Assembly (NCBI GenBank): GCA_937894725.1
Contig: CALAYL010000037.1
Location: forward strand, 11,418 to 75,417
Length of the DNA: 64,000 bases
Reading direction: 5' to 3'
Source of the DNA: an uncultured Bacteroidota bacterium
Lineage (GTDB): Bacteria > Bacteroidota > Bacteroidia > Chitinophagales > LD1
In this document: piece after piece, positions 17,789 through 25,788 of the stretch
How the letters are laid out: the number at the start of each line of letters is the position of its first letter
Position numbering within the stretch: position 1 is the first letter of the stretch
The notes under the pieces: model-generated
The model's input: only the letters and a program-made list of their open reading frames with translations
What the model was told of the DNA's origin: nothing
Databases searched by the model: none
Made by a program: the position numbers and the translations under genes

Positions 17789-19474
17789 ATGCAAGCAAAT
17801 TACGATGTCGTCATTTTAGGAGGTGGCCTTGCTGGCCTTTCTCTTTCTATTCAGCTCAAAAGGGCCAATCCTAACCTATCTATTTTAGTGTTAGAGCGAA
17901 GAGAAGGTGCCGCTGCTACAGCCGCTCACAAAGTGGGTGAATCTACGGTAGAATTAGGTAGCTATTACCTTCGCAATGTACTCGGAATGAAAGATTATTT
18001 AGAAGAACACGAATTGCCTAAACATGGGCTGCGCTATTTTTTTCCATCAAAAACGAAAGGCGATATAACCTCAAGGCTTGAGCTAGGGCCACGCAAATTG
18101 CTCAAAGTAAAAAGTCACCAACTTGACCGCGGTACACTCGAAAACTATATGACGAAACATACCCAATCTTTAGGTACTCGTTTTATAGGAGGAGGTATAG
18201 CAAAAGATGTGGATTTTGGGGAGGCGATGCATACCGTTCGCTACAAGTATCAAGGCGAAGAGCAAACAGTAACTGGTCGATGGGTCGTGGATGCATCGAG
18301 TAGAGTGAGTATTTTGAAGCGAAAACTTGGATTTCAGCAACCTATGGAGCATGGTGCAAGTGCCGTATGGTGGCGAATGAAGGGCGTGGTTGATATTGAT
18401 GATTGGTCTGAAGATACAAACTGGAAAAATTATTTAGAACCTCGATTGCGCTATCTCAGTACAGTTCATTTTATGGATAAAGGCTATTGGCTTTGGGTGA
18501 TTCCACTAGGGTCAAAAAATACGAGTTTTGGTATAGTGGCAGATCCTGCGATTCATCCTTTAGAAACTTATAATACCTATGAAAAAGCCTTGGAATGGAT
18601 GAAAGTAAATGAGCCATTAGTGTATGGCAAACTTGTATCACAGCCTGAAAATCTGATGGATTTTATGGTGCTCAAGCATTATGCACATCATTCTGGACGA
18701 TTCTTTTCGGGCAAAGAGCGTTGGGCTGTAACAGGCGAAGCGGGTGCTTTTCTAGATCCTTTTTATTCCCCAGGCACTGATTTGATTTCGATGAGTAATT
18801 CTTGGATTACAGATTTGATCGTAAGAGATAAAGAAGGTGAAGAAGTAGATGCGAGAGCGAGGGTTTTTGAGCAGTCATATATTTCATTGTTAGATTTTTG
18901 GTTACCCATTTATCAAAACAAATATCCACTCATGGGCAATACCCAAATCTTCTCTGTCAAGATTTTTTGGGACTGGGCTATCTATTGGGCGGTCACCACC
19001 AAACTCTTTATTAATGGAGGTCTGACCAACATGTCTGTTTTGAAAAGATTGTTTGCTACAGAAGGTGGAGTGGGGGCGAGATTTGGAGCATTGAGCAATG
19101 TGATGCAAGCGCACTTTATAGCCTGGCATCCCTACGATAAAGCAATGTTTACTGAGCGATATGTAGATGTTTTCGATATGCCTTTTATGCATAAACTTCA
19201 AAGTGAAATCGAAGATAAGTTTGGCCCCAAAGAGCTCTTAGATAAGATAGAGGAAAATATGGGAATACTGGAAAGTATGGCGGTGTCTATATTTCAATAT
19301 ACCGCTTCGATTGTTAAAGGATTGCCCGAAGATACGCCTATAAATCCATACAAATTTAATCTTGAAGCTGATCCATCTACCTACACAGGTGAAGGCGCTA
19401 TTACGCCTCTGCCCCATGTACGCGAGCAGATGAGCACACTTTGGTTTTATAAGCAAATGGCAGAACTCGCCTAA
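17789..19474 (+). CDS. FAD-dependent halogenase-like monooxygenase
   Basis: A 561-residue flavoprotein. The FAD-binding GGGLAG motif is at residues 11-16 and the halogenase-type GES motif follows HKVGEST (about 48-53). The WxWxIP motif of flavin-dependent halogenases is present as WLWVIP (234-239), and GEAGAFLDPFYSPGTD (about 317-331) is the FAD ribityl-binding site. Lys78 in ELPKHGLRYFF could correspond to the catalytic lysine of tryptophan halogenases. The WxWxIP motif also occurs in family members that epoxidise or hydroxylate, so halogenation is not certain. The C-terminal ~200 residues are an extra helical region. It is followed directly by DUF1702 (stop TAA, then GTG) and has its own promoter at 17738-17768. 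Confidence 0.8.
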   Translation: MQANYDVVILGGGLAGLSLSIQLKRANPNLSILVLERREGAAATAAHKVGESTVELGSYYLRNVLGMKDYLEEHELPKHGLRYFFPSKTKGDITSRLELGPRKLLKVKSHQLDRGTLENYMTKHTQSLGTRFIGGGIAKDVDFGEAMHTVRYKYQGEEQTVTGRWVVDASSRVSILKRKLGFQQPMEHGASAVWWRMKGVVDIDDWSEDTNWKNYLEPRLRYLSTVHFMDKGYWLWVIPLGSKNTSFGIVADPAIHPLETYNTYEKALEWMKVNEPLVYGKLVSQPENLMDFMVLKHYAHHSGRFFSGKERWAVTGEAGAFLDPFYSPGTDLISMSNSWITDLIVRDKEGEEVDARARVFEQSYISLLDFWLPIYQNKYPLMGNTQIFSVKIFWDWAIYWAVTTKLFINGGLTNMSVLKRLFATEGGVGARFGALSNVMQAHFIAWHPYDKAMFTERYVDVFDMPFMHKLQSEIEDKFGPKELLDKIEENMGILESMAVSIFQYTASIVKGLPEDTPINPYKFNLEADPSTYTGEGAITPLPHVREQMSTLWFYKQMAELA

Positions 19475-20314
19475 GTGAAGTACGCTACCATAGCTGAACG
19501 AATGCAGAAAATTCAGTCTGTTTTTAAAGCAGGACAAGGATTGGCGTATGATAACAATATAGAGACGATAAATCATTTTCTCACAAATGAAAACCATCTT
19601 TTCCAGTCTGTGGCATACGAGGGGGTAGCTTGTGGTTTCGCAGAAAATGATATTGATCACACTACAGCGTTTCGCGATTGGCAAAATTTTCTTGAAAGAA
19701 ATAGAGTACATAGTACGCAAATTCATATTGGCTTAGGATGGGCATTGGCACTAAAAAAGCAGCCTTCAAATAGCCCTATTCCCATAGCGAAAAGCGTAAT
19801 GGAAGCAAGAGTTTTTGATGGTTATGGATATGTAGAAGGTTTGTTTAGAAAGCGTGTGACTATATTACAAAAATTAATCCCTGCACCTATAACAGCTAAC
19901 CAATTGATGGGCTATGATCAAGGATTGGGGCGTAGTTTATGGTATAATGCAAAAGGCGAATTGCCTGTTTTGAAGGATACTATTTCGTTATTTCCTTCGA
20001 CTCGAATGGCTGATTTGTGGAGAGGGGTAGGTATAGCAGTGGGCTATGTAGGTGGAGTAGAAAGGAGTGTCCATACGGCATTATTTCATAGTGCGGATAA
20101 ATTCGATTTAGACTATAAAGTTGGGTTATTGTTATCTCAATTCTCAAGATTTCTTTCTACAAATATGGACGCATTATCGCATAAAATTGTTTTAGAAAAA
20201 TTGAATTTAGATAAGCCTAATTTCGAACAGTTATATCAGTTTCAGCTATCGCAAAGTATTTCCAGTACTTACTTTGAGTACTTACATGGGCTAAAAGAAA
20301 AACTAAGAAGTTAA
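19475..20314 (+). CDS. DUF1702 family protein
   Basis: A 279-residue protein with the DUF1702 pattern: LFQSVAYEGVACGFAENDI (about 44-62), IHIGLGWALAL, ARVFDGYGYVEGLF, MGYDQGLGRSLWYN and STRMADLWRGVGIAVGYVGG. DUF1702 proteins are known mainly from enediyne and other polyketide gene clusters. Their chemistry is not settled as far as I know. No signal peptide or convincing membrane helix is seen. The start is GTG, immediately after the flavoenzyme stop codon, so the two are translationally linked. The 3' end overlaps the convergent saccharopine dehydrogenase gene by 4 bp. Confidence 0.85.
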   Translation: MKYATIAERMQKIQSVFKAGQGLAYDNNIETINHFLTNENHLFQSVAYEGVACGFAENDIDHTTAFRDWQNFLERNRVHSTQIHIGLGWALALKKQPSNSPIPIAKSVMEARVFDGYGYVEGLFRKRVTILQKLIPAPITANQLMGYDQGLGRSLWYNAKGELPVLKDTISLFPSTRMADLWRGVGIAVGYVGGVERSVHTALFHSADKFDLDYKVGLLLSQFSRFLSTNMDALSHKIVLEKLNLDKPNFEQLYQFQLSQSISSTYFEYLHGLKEKLRS

Positions 20315-21552
20315 AATATAGTTTCCTTAAAGCGTACTCCTACGGTAGCTAATTTTTCCAATACTGGCATATAAATTTCTTTGTCTAAAGGGCACAACAC
20401 CCCCCGTTGTTCAATTTTGTTTTCTAAAATCAGTTCCACCGCAAAAGCTATTGGTAATCCCACTGTTTGTGCCATAGCAGTATATAGCGCATCCTTGCCA
20501 TCGAGCGTGAGCGATGATACTAGTGAAAATTGTTTTCCCTCATGTGCTATATCAAACTCATGTATCATCACTACTCTATCGGCATCGGTAGGCTCCATTT
20601 TCCACGCTATTTCGATTAAATTTTGTAATACATCTACAGCCATAATTTGAGATGGCTGTATAGCAAAAACACCTACTTCCTCCAGCATCTCGGCTATTTC
20701 CTTATTGGCTATTTCTTCCTTTTTTAAAATAGGGAAAGGGGTGTTTGTACTCGTACAACCTGCCTTTACCAATGTGTCCCATGCTTTGCAAAATGGCGCC
20801 ATTCTTAGGGTGCCTCTGTAGAGAGTGGCCGCTTCCCTTAGGCCATAAAGTGATTCATATTTCAATGAATCTCGATTGGGATAGCTCTCGTATTTCTCAC
20901 CCTTGTTTGACTCGATTATGCTAGTGTGAGAAAATAAATCTGCGTAACGAAGCTGAACTAAACTCCCATCTGCTCTATATTGAATATAGCCATCTCCTGC
21001 ACCCGCCAGCACTACATTTCGGGGGTTCCAACTGATTTTGTAATGCCAACTATTGGTATCTGATTTTGGCGCTACAAGTCCTCCGCAATGGCTCTTCAAA
21101 CCAATGATTTTAGCTCCTTTTGCACGCCATTCATCGAGTGTTTTCATCACACTCATGTGGTCAATGCCTGGATCTAATCCCATTTCATTTAAAAATATAA
21201 TCCCTTTTGCTTTGGCTTCTTTATCCAATGCCTCCATTGCATCAGAGACATACGAAGGCGTTATGAGATGTGCGCTATATTTCAAACAGTACTTTGCCAC
21301 AATAGGGTGTAAACTAGCGGGCAGCATCGAAATAACCAAAATGGCATCTTGAATTAGGCTTTCAATATGCGTAAAATCTGTATTGGGTAGCAAGATTTGT
21401 TTACAGTTTTTGTCCTTGCATCTATCACTCAGATTTTGTGCATTCAAATCCGCTACTATGATCTGGAATCCATTGCTATCCGCTATCTTCGATAGATAAT
21501 CTATGATATAAATACTTGATTTGCCTGCCCCTAATAAAACTACTTTTTTCAT
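20311..21552 (-). CDS. Saccharopine dehydrogenase family protein (LYS9-like)
   Basis: A 413-residue NAD(P)-dependent enzyme. An N-terminal Rossmann fold begins VVLLGAGKSSIYIIDYLSK. FLNEMGLDPGIDHMSVMKT (about 135-155) and SHCGGLVAPKSDTNSWHYKISWNPRNV, read in two parts, are diagnostic of saccharopine dehydrogenases/reductases. These convert saccharopine to or from glutamate and aminoadipate semialdehyde in lysine metabolism. No lysine-ketoglutarate reductase lies next to it, so the pathway direction is open. Convergent with DUF1702 (4-bp overlap) and divergent from the thioesterase gene. Confidence 0.9.
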   Translation of the reverse strand: MKKVVLLGAGKSSIYIIDYLSKIADSNGFQIIVADLNAQNLSDRCKDKNCKQILLPNTDFTHIESLIQDAILVISMLPASLHPIVAKYCLKYSAHLITPSYVSDAMEALDKEAKAKGIIFLNEMGLDPGIDHMSVMKTLDEWRAKGAKIIGLKSHCGGLVAPKSDTNSWHYKISWNPRNVVLAGAGDGYIQYRADGSLVQLRYADLFSHTSIIESNKGEKYESYPNRDSLKYESLYGLREAATLYRGTLRMAPFCKAWDTLVKAGCTSTNTPFPILKKEEIANKEIAEMLEEVGVFAIQPSQIMAVDVLQNLIEIAWKMEPTDADRVVMIHEFDIAHEGKQFSLVSSLTLDGKDALYTAMAQTVGLPIAFAVELILENKIEQRGVLCPLDKEIYMPVLEKLATVGVRFKETIF

Positions 21553-21611
21553 GAAAATAAAAGTTGTGCGTGTTTGATTATTTTCACCAAATTAGTAAAA
21601 ATTTTAACAGC

Positions 21612-22037
21612 ATGATTTGGAAGACCCGACCTTCAAAAGAAATTGCCTCATTATTTGGCAAAGCACATATTGATCATACCCTGGGTATTGAATTTACAGA
21701 TGTGGGGGATGATTTTTTATGTGCTAAAATGCCTGTAAATAAAAACACACGCCAGCCTTATGGCTTATTGCATGGCGGGGCATCTTGTGTATTGGCTGAA
21801 TCACTGGGCTCTTATGCTGGGGCTTGTTGTGTAGAATTTGGAAAGGAAATAGTGGTGGGGTTAGAGATTAATGCCAATCACATTTCATCGGTAAAAGAGG
21901 GCTATGTAGTAGGTACGGCAAGACCTATTCATATAGGTAGAAGCACCCAGGTCTGGGATATTCGGATTGAAAGCGAGGAGGGAAAATTGGTATGTGTGAG
22001 CCGTCTTACACTAGCGGTGAAAACGATTAGTGGGTAA
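21612..22037 (+). CDS. Hotdog-fold acyl-CoA thioesterase (PaaI/MenI-like)
   Basis: The chosen ATG at 21612 gives MIWKTRPSKEIASLF and a 141-residue protein, the normal family length; the frame is open from 21564 but the extra 16 residues are not family-like. The motif QPYGLLHGGASCVLAESLGS (about 46-65) is the active-site helix of the PaaI/YdiI group, with the catalytic Glu in AES. YdiI/MenI hydrolyses 1,4-dihydroxy-2-naphthoyl-CoA in menaquinone synthesis, and menaquinone is the usual Bacteroidota quinone, so this is a plausible role. A link to the ketosynthase block is also possible but not shown. Its 3' end overlaps the next, convergent gene by 11 bp. Confidence 0.85.
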   Translation: MIWKTRPSKEIASLFGKAHIDHTLGIEFTDVGDDFLCAKMPVNKNTRQPYGLLHGGASCVLAESLGSYAGACCVEFGKEIVVGLEINANHISSVKEGYVVGTARPIHIGRSTQVWDIRIESEEGKLVCVSRLTLAVKTISG

Positions 22038-22599
22038 AAGCAACAGTGTTGCGAATTTCTCTTTTTCCTAAAATTAGTCTATAAACATAGGTGTCATTTG
22101 GGTATTTTGAGATGTCGAATGCTAGATTTCCAGTTAGGTATTGTTTATTTATAATTAACTCTCCCCAGCGATTATAGAGTTGAAAATTGTAAGTAGAGCA
22201 GTTATAATCGGCTTTGATAGTCAGTGTGTCTTTTACTGTAGTTGGGATGTAAATTGATTTTGCATCTTTGTCGAAATTTACGGCTATCGCATCACTAACT
22301 ACCCCACCATAGCTAACTTTGTAGGCATAATTACCTGAAAATTTCAAGGTCGTATCTATCACAAATAGTGAATCATTTTTGATGTTGGTGGGGTTGATTT
22401 CTTTGATGATTTCAAATGGTTGATTACTTTCTGATCTATATATAATCGCTCGTTTTCCCTTATCTGTTGTGCAAAACTTTACGTACAAATCAATGACCTC
22501 ATTATACTGCGATGCACAGAGGGAAATGGATTGTTTAGGCTCTTTTTTGCAGGCGGTAAGTGCAAGAAAAAATAGCAAGAAAGTTAAATGCTTTGTCAT
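22027..22599 (-). CDS. Lipoprotein with a gliding-motility/CHU_C-like C-terminal domain
   Basis: A 190-residue lipoprotein: hydrophobic N-terminus followed by LALTACKKE, with the lipobox Cys at residue 17. The N-terminal half (LCASQYNEVIDLYVKFCTTDKGKRAIIYRS) is clearly paralogous to the upstream lipoprotein at 22621-23220, including VIDTTLKFSGNYAYKVSYG against FIDTSLIFEGEYFYKVSYG. The C-terminal ~75 residues (YNFQLYNRWGELIINKQYL, then YPNDTYVYRL) resemble the gliding-motility C-terminal (CHU_C) type used in T9SS cargo. Having both a lipobox and such a domain is unusual. The function is unknown. It lies 21 bp downstream of its paralogue, so the two probably form one transcript. Confidence 0.75.
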   Translation of the reverse strand: MTKHLTFLLFFLALTACKKEPKQSISLCASQYNEVIDLYVKFCTTDKGKRAIIYRSESNQPFEIIKEINPTNIKNDSLFVIDTTLKFSGNYAYKVSYGGVVSDAIAVNFDKDAKSIYIPTTVKDTLTIKADYNCSTYNFQLYNRWGELIINKQYLTGNLAFDISKYPNDTYVYRLILGKREIRNTVAFTH

Positions 22600-22620
22600 A
22601 TTTTATTGATATTAAGTTGA

Positions 22621-23220
22621 CTATTGCTTTAGCACCCTATACGCAAATGTTTTAGTGCCAATGGTGATTTTGAGGAGATAAATACCATTTGGTAAAGTTG
22701 TCAAATGGAGTTGCTTCTGATTAGTTGAGATTTGATTTTCGGAGAAAACAAGGCGACCTACCAAATCAAAAATTTGCGCATCGTAAGGCATACAAGTAGG
22801 GTTGTATGCAATAGTCAAAGAATCAGAAAAAGGATTAGGAAAAATGCGCACGGGGTTGTTTCCTTTCTTGAAATGTATTGCGTTTTCTTTGCTCAACATA
22901 TTGCCATAGCTTACTTTATAAAAATACTCACCTTCAAAAATCAAGCTAGTATCAATAAAAACACCTTGTCCATTTTTTACATTTTCTGTTTTAATCTCAC
23001 CTACTACTCCATAGTTTTTATTGTCTGTACTTCGATAGATGATAGAACGTTTACAAAAGTCCTCTCTTTCGTAATCAGCTACTATCAGTATGTCTTCTTG
23101 ATAGCTACTCAAGCAAACATCTAGGTTAGTTTTTTCTTCTTTTTTGCAACCCGATATAGAGATAACAGCGAGTAGAATTATAGTCCTTAAAATAGCAGCG
23201 CCCCACGATATTTTTTTCAT
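22621..23220 (-). CDS. Lipoprotein with T9SS type A-like C-terminal sorting domain
   Basis: A 199-residue protein with a lipobox (SISGCKKEE, Cys25). A ~95-residue domain is shared with the next gene (IIYRSTDNKNYGVVGEI, IFEGEYFYKVSYG). The C-terminus is a T9SS type A-like sorting domain beginning VRIFPNPFSDSLTI and continuing AQIFDLVGRLVF and LPNGIYLLKITIG. Two conserved Cys pairs flank the shared domain (Cys near 36 and 56). Type A domains normally direct soluble cargo through the T9SS, so the lipid anchor here would need a special explanation. First gene of the two-gene unit 23220 to 22027. Confidence 0.78.
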   Translation of the reverse strand: MKKISWGAAILRTIILLAVISISGCKKEEKTNLDVCLSSYQEDILIVADYEREDFCKRSIIYRSTDNKNYGVVGEIKTENVKNGQGVFIDTSLIFEGEYFYKVSYGNMLSKENAIHFKKGNNPVRIFPNPFSDSLTIAYNPTCMPYDAQIFDLVGRLVFSENQISTNQKQLHLTTLPNGIYLLKITIGTKTFAYRVLKQ

Positions 23221-23334
23221 AATTTATTGAATTGATGTGTGGTTTTATGTGTAGTATTGGTCAGTGAATGAGGCTTGTTTCGATAGTGAATAGGTTATTG
23301 AAACGAAGATATGTTTTAGATTCAAAAAAAGCAA

Positions 23335-23342
23335 TACTTTTG
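23335..23342 (+). promoter_or_regulatory. -7 promoter element of the yraN gene
   Basis: TACTTTTG matches TAnnTTTG and lies 21 bp upstream of the ATG at 23364. The -33 region is weak. Confidence 0.45.
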
Positions 23343-23363
23343 GTGTGATAGAACTAAGAATAA

Positions 23364-23714
23364 ATGGCATTGCATAATGAATTAGGGCAAAGAGGAGAGG
23401 CTATTGCAGTTGATTTTTTAATCGCCAAAGAGCATCAAATTTTGGCTAAAAATTATAGATACAAGCATGCTGAAATTGATATCATTTCAATGTCGGGAGG
23501 TATATTAGTTTTCTCTGAGGTAAAAGCTCGCTCTACCGCAAAATTTGGTTTTCCTGAAGAAGCAATAAGCGAAAAAAAGCAGGAAAAACTGATGGAGGCC
23601 GCACTCCAATATATGGAGGAAAATGAGGTGAAAACTCTCTTTCGTTTTGATGTGATCGCTATTGTATTTGAAAATGGGGCACCCCAAATTCATCATATAC
23701 CCGATGCTTTTTAG
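23364..23714 (+). CDS. YraN/UPF0102 family endonuclease-like protein
   Basis: A 116-residue protein with the family's complete pattern: LGQRGEAIAVDFL, ILAKNYRYKHAEIDIISM (nuclease-like Glu/Asp) and LVFSEVKARSTAKFG (the E-x-K signature), then LFRFDVIAIVFENG. The fold is like archaeal Holliday-junction resolvases; the cellular role is not established. It is followed 48 bp later by prfB on the same strand. Confidence 0.9.
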   Translation: MALHNELGQRGEAIAVDFLIAKEHQILAKNYRYKHAEIDIISMSGGILVFSEVKARSTAKFGFPEEAISEKKQEKLMEAALQYMEENEVKTLFRFDVIAIVFENGAPQIHHIPDAF

Positions 23715-23721
23715 TCAATTT

Positions 23722-23729
23722 TAGATTTG
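23722..23729 (+). promoter_or_regulatory. -7 promoter element of prfB
   Basis: TAGATTTG matches TAnnTTTG; the predicted leader to the GTG at 23763 is about 28 bases. The -33 region is not clear, and a second weaker candidate (TATTTTCG, 23735-23742) lies closer. Confidence 0.4.
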
Positions 23730-23762
23730 ATTGCTATTTTCGCAACTCAATAACAGCTCACC

Positions 23763-24851
23763 GTGACCAACGAAAACATCCAACAACTTCAAGATAGGCT
23801 CGATAATATTGCTAATTTTCTAAAAATAAGTGAGAAAAAACTACAACTACTCCAACACGAAAACACTGCTGCGCATCCCGATTTTTGGAATAACCCCAAA
23901 CAGGCAGAGCAGCTTTTGAAAGAAGCCAAAGTCGAAAAATTTTGGGTACAAAGTTATGAAGTAGCTTTAGCAGCCGTAGATGATGCAAAATTAACCCGAG
24001 AGTTTTTGGAAATGGGCGAACCCGTAGAAGATGACTTGAAAGTAGCCTTTGCAAAAGCAGAAAATGAAGTGGAGAATTTGGAATTCAAATCTACGCTCGA
24101 TCAGCCCGAAGACAGTTTTAGTGCGATACTTGAAATCAATGCGGGTGCTGGTGGTACTGAAAGTTGTGATTGGGCATCAATACTGCTGCGTATGTACCTG
24201 ATGTGGGCAGATCGCAAGGGTTATAAGGTAAGCGAACTTGACCGAACAGATGGCGATGTGGCTGGTATAAAGTCTGTGTCGATAGAGGTGCAAGGTGAGT
24301 TTGCTTATGGGTTTTTGAAGGGTGAAAATGGAGTACATCGACTAGTTCGTATTTCACCTTTTGATTCAAATGCAAAGCGACACACCTCCTTTGCTTCCGT
24401 TTTTGTGTATCCAATCGTGGACGATACAATAGATATCAAAGTGCCTGCTTCGGAGTTAGAATGGGATACCTTTAGAGCTAGTGGTGCAGGTGGACAAAAT
24501 GTGAATAAAGTGGAGACAGCTGTCCGCCTCCGGCACTTACCATCGGGTATTATCGTAAGTTGCCAGATCACTCGTTCACAACATGAAAATAGAGATCGAG
24601 CCTTACAAATGCTTAAATCTAAACTATACGAAATGGAGGTGCAAAAGCGCAACGAAGCTCGCGATAAACTTGAAGGCACAAAGATGAAAAATGAGTGGGG
24701 CTCACAGATACGCAATTATGTTTTGCATCCTTATAAACTCATCAAAGATACCCGTTCTGGATACGAAACTGGCAATGTACAGCCGATTCTCGATGGTGAT
24801 TTAGATGATTTCATAAAAGCTTATTTGCTCTCGGCTACGAGGAAAAGTTAA
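23763..24851 (+). CDS. prfB: Peptide chain release factor 2, without programmed frameshift
   Basis: A 362-residue class I release factor recognising UGA/UAA. SPF at residues 198-200 ([15 protein letters not shown]) is the RF2 stop-codon tripeptide, and GGQ at 243-245 ([20 protein letters not shown]) is the hydrolysis motif. The start is GTG at 23763. Most bacterial prfB genes need a +1 frameshift at CUU-UGA-C near codon 25; here that region reads LKIS (codons 20-23, cta aaa ata agt) with no in-frame stop. RF2 would therefore be made without the usual autoregulatory shift. Its last 17 bp overlap the end of the convergent RES toxin gene. Confidence 0.96.
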   Translation: MTNENIQQLQDRLDNIANFLKISEKKLQLLQHENTAAHPDFWNNPKQAEQLLKEAKVEKFWVQSYEVALAAVDDAKLTREFLEMGEPVEDDLKVAFAKAENEVENLEFKSTLDQPEDSFSAILEINAGAGGTESCDWASILLRMYLMWADRKGYKVSELDRTDGDVAGIKSVSIEVQGEFAYGFLKGENGVHRLVRISPFDSNAKRHTSFASVFVYPIVDDTIDIKVPASELEWDTFRASGAGGQNVNKVETAVRLRHLPSGIIVSCQITRSQHENRDRALQMLKSKLYEMEVQKRNEARDKLEGTKMKNEWGSQIRNYVLHPYKLIKDTRSGYETGNVQPILDGDLDDFIKAYLLSATRKS

Positions 24852-25299
24852 AGCTACTTAGCCGTTTATCTGCCTCAAATTTGGTTACGTCTAGCACTTT
24901 CACATGTGCTGAAAATCCATTGACATTGGGATTTAGTAACATGTTTTTCTCTTCAGGAATAATAGCTGAGGGTACTATCAATCCTACTGATTTTAATGAT
25001 CTTAGCCATCGGTCACCTACATTTCTCATCATTTTAGTATCGTACATCCAGCTTTTGGGTAAATCGCTGATTTCGGTGATATGCTTTGGGTTTATTTCGA
25101 GTGTTATAATCGACAAATCCATGTCTTTGAGTAAATTGATAGGTACATGCACCATGACTTCGAGCAAAGCTAGTGAACGAGCAGTGGAGGTATAAAGCAT
25201 TTCCATGCCTTTGGAGTTCCATCGATTGTTGCTCCGTGATGCGCCATAGCCGCTCAAATCACGAATAAATTCAGTTTTTGCTATTCTATATAGCTGCAT
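24835..25299 (-). CDS. RES domain toxin (NAD+-degrading) of a type II toxin-antitoxin pair
   Basis: A 154-residue protein with the RES-family residues in order: Arg26 in NNRWNSKG, Glu47 in [10 protein letters not shown] and Ser111 in [15 protein letters not shown] (36-39) and ILVNP-type LLNPNVNGF also fit. Characterised RES toxins (MbcT, PutRES) degrade NAD+, by phosphorolysis or hydrolysis, and arrest growth when free of antitoxin. The start overlaps the antitoxin stop by one base (TAATG), typical of this pair. No frameshift or loss of key residues is seen, so it appears intact. Its 3' end overlaps prfB by 17 bp, tail to tail. Confidence 0.9.
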   Translation of the reverse strand: MQLYRIAKTEFIRDLSGYGASRSNNRWNSKGMEMLYTSTARSLALLEVMVHVPINLLKDMDLSIITLEINPKHITEISDLPKSWMYDTKMMRNVGDRWLRSLKSVGLIVPSAIIPEEKNMLLNPNVNGFSAHVKVLDVTKFEADKRLSSFNFSS

Positions 25300-25742
25300 T
25301 ATGAAAAAACGCCATGTTGAATACGGTTGAGTTCCTCCTCTAAAAGGGTGAAGCCAAAAGGAGTATCGAAAAACGTTTTTGGAGATAGACCACCCAATGC
25401 GGCCACAGGACTATTGAGCCAAGTGGTGGTGGCTTTTTCTGAGCCAAAAACGGCTACCCCTAATTTAAAAATAGCTGCCAACTGCAATGCCTTAGCAGAT
25501 GCATCGGTATCGAGCTTTTTGGAGGGAACATACCGCTGCAACGTACGCAATGACACGTGTAGTACCTCACTAAGCTCGGCTAAACTCAAGGACATTTGAT
25601 TTGATATATCTAACAAAAAGCGAAAAGTAACTCCTTCGCGCGCTGCACTAATAGAGGTAGGTGTATCAAATCCAAAATTGATAATTGGCTCACTTACTAC
25701 AGCAGGGATGTCATCTTTAACAGAGTATTTTTTCATATTCAT
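25299..25742 (-). CDS. Xre/MbcA/ParS-type antitoxin of the RES toxin
   Basis: About 147 residues. A helix-turn-helix lies in MSLSLAELSEVLHVSLRTLQRYVPSKKL, read in two parts, and the C-terminal ~50 residues are the MbcA/ParS toxin-binding domain (VFGSEKATTTWLNSPVAALGG and SPKTFFDTPFGFTLLEEEL). It should neutralise the RES protein and repress its own operon. A longer frame starts at GTG 25754, but the promoter at 25754-25784 predicts transcription starting near 25749. ATG 25742 or 25736 (MKKYSVKDDI) is therefore the real start. Confidence 0.9.
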   Translation of the reverse strand: MNMKKYSVKDDIPAVVSEPIINFGFDTPTSISAAREGVTFRFLLDISNQMSLSLAELSEVLHVSLRTLQRYVPSKKLDTDASAKALQLAAIFKLGVAVFGSEKATTTWLNSPVAALGGLSPKTFFDTPFGFTLLEEELNRIQHGVFS

Positions 25743-25753
25743 GACATTTGACA

Positions 25754-25784
25754 CAAAAATAATGGCACTTCTCTTTAAAGCAAA
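25754..25784 (-). promoter_or_regulatory. Promoter of the Xre-RES operon
   Basis: On the minus strand, TTTG (25781-25784) and TATTTTTG (25754-25761) are separated by exactly 19 bp, a near-ideal Bacteroidota promoter. It decides the antitoxin start, because the GTG at 25754 would lie upstream of the transcript. Confidence 0.8.
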
Positions 25785-25788
25785 GTTT

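Noticed and set aside
15124..22037. One continuous biosynthetic cluster that includes the saccharopine dehydrogenase and the thioesterase
   Set aside because: The dehydrogenase is on the opposite strand and the thioesterase is divergent from it with a MenI-like active site; neither shares a transcript with the ketosynthase block. A functional link is possible but not supported.
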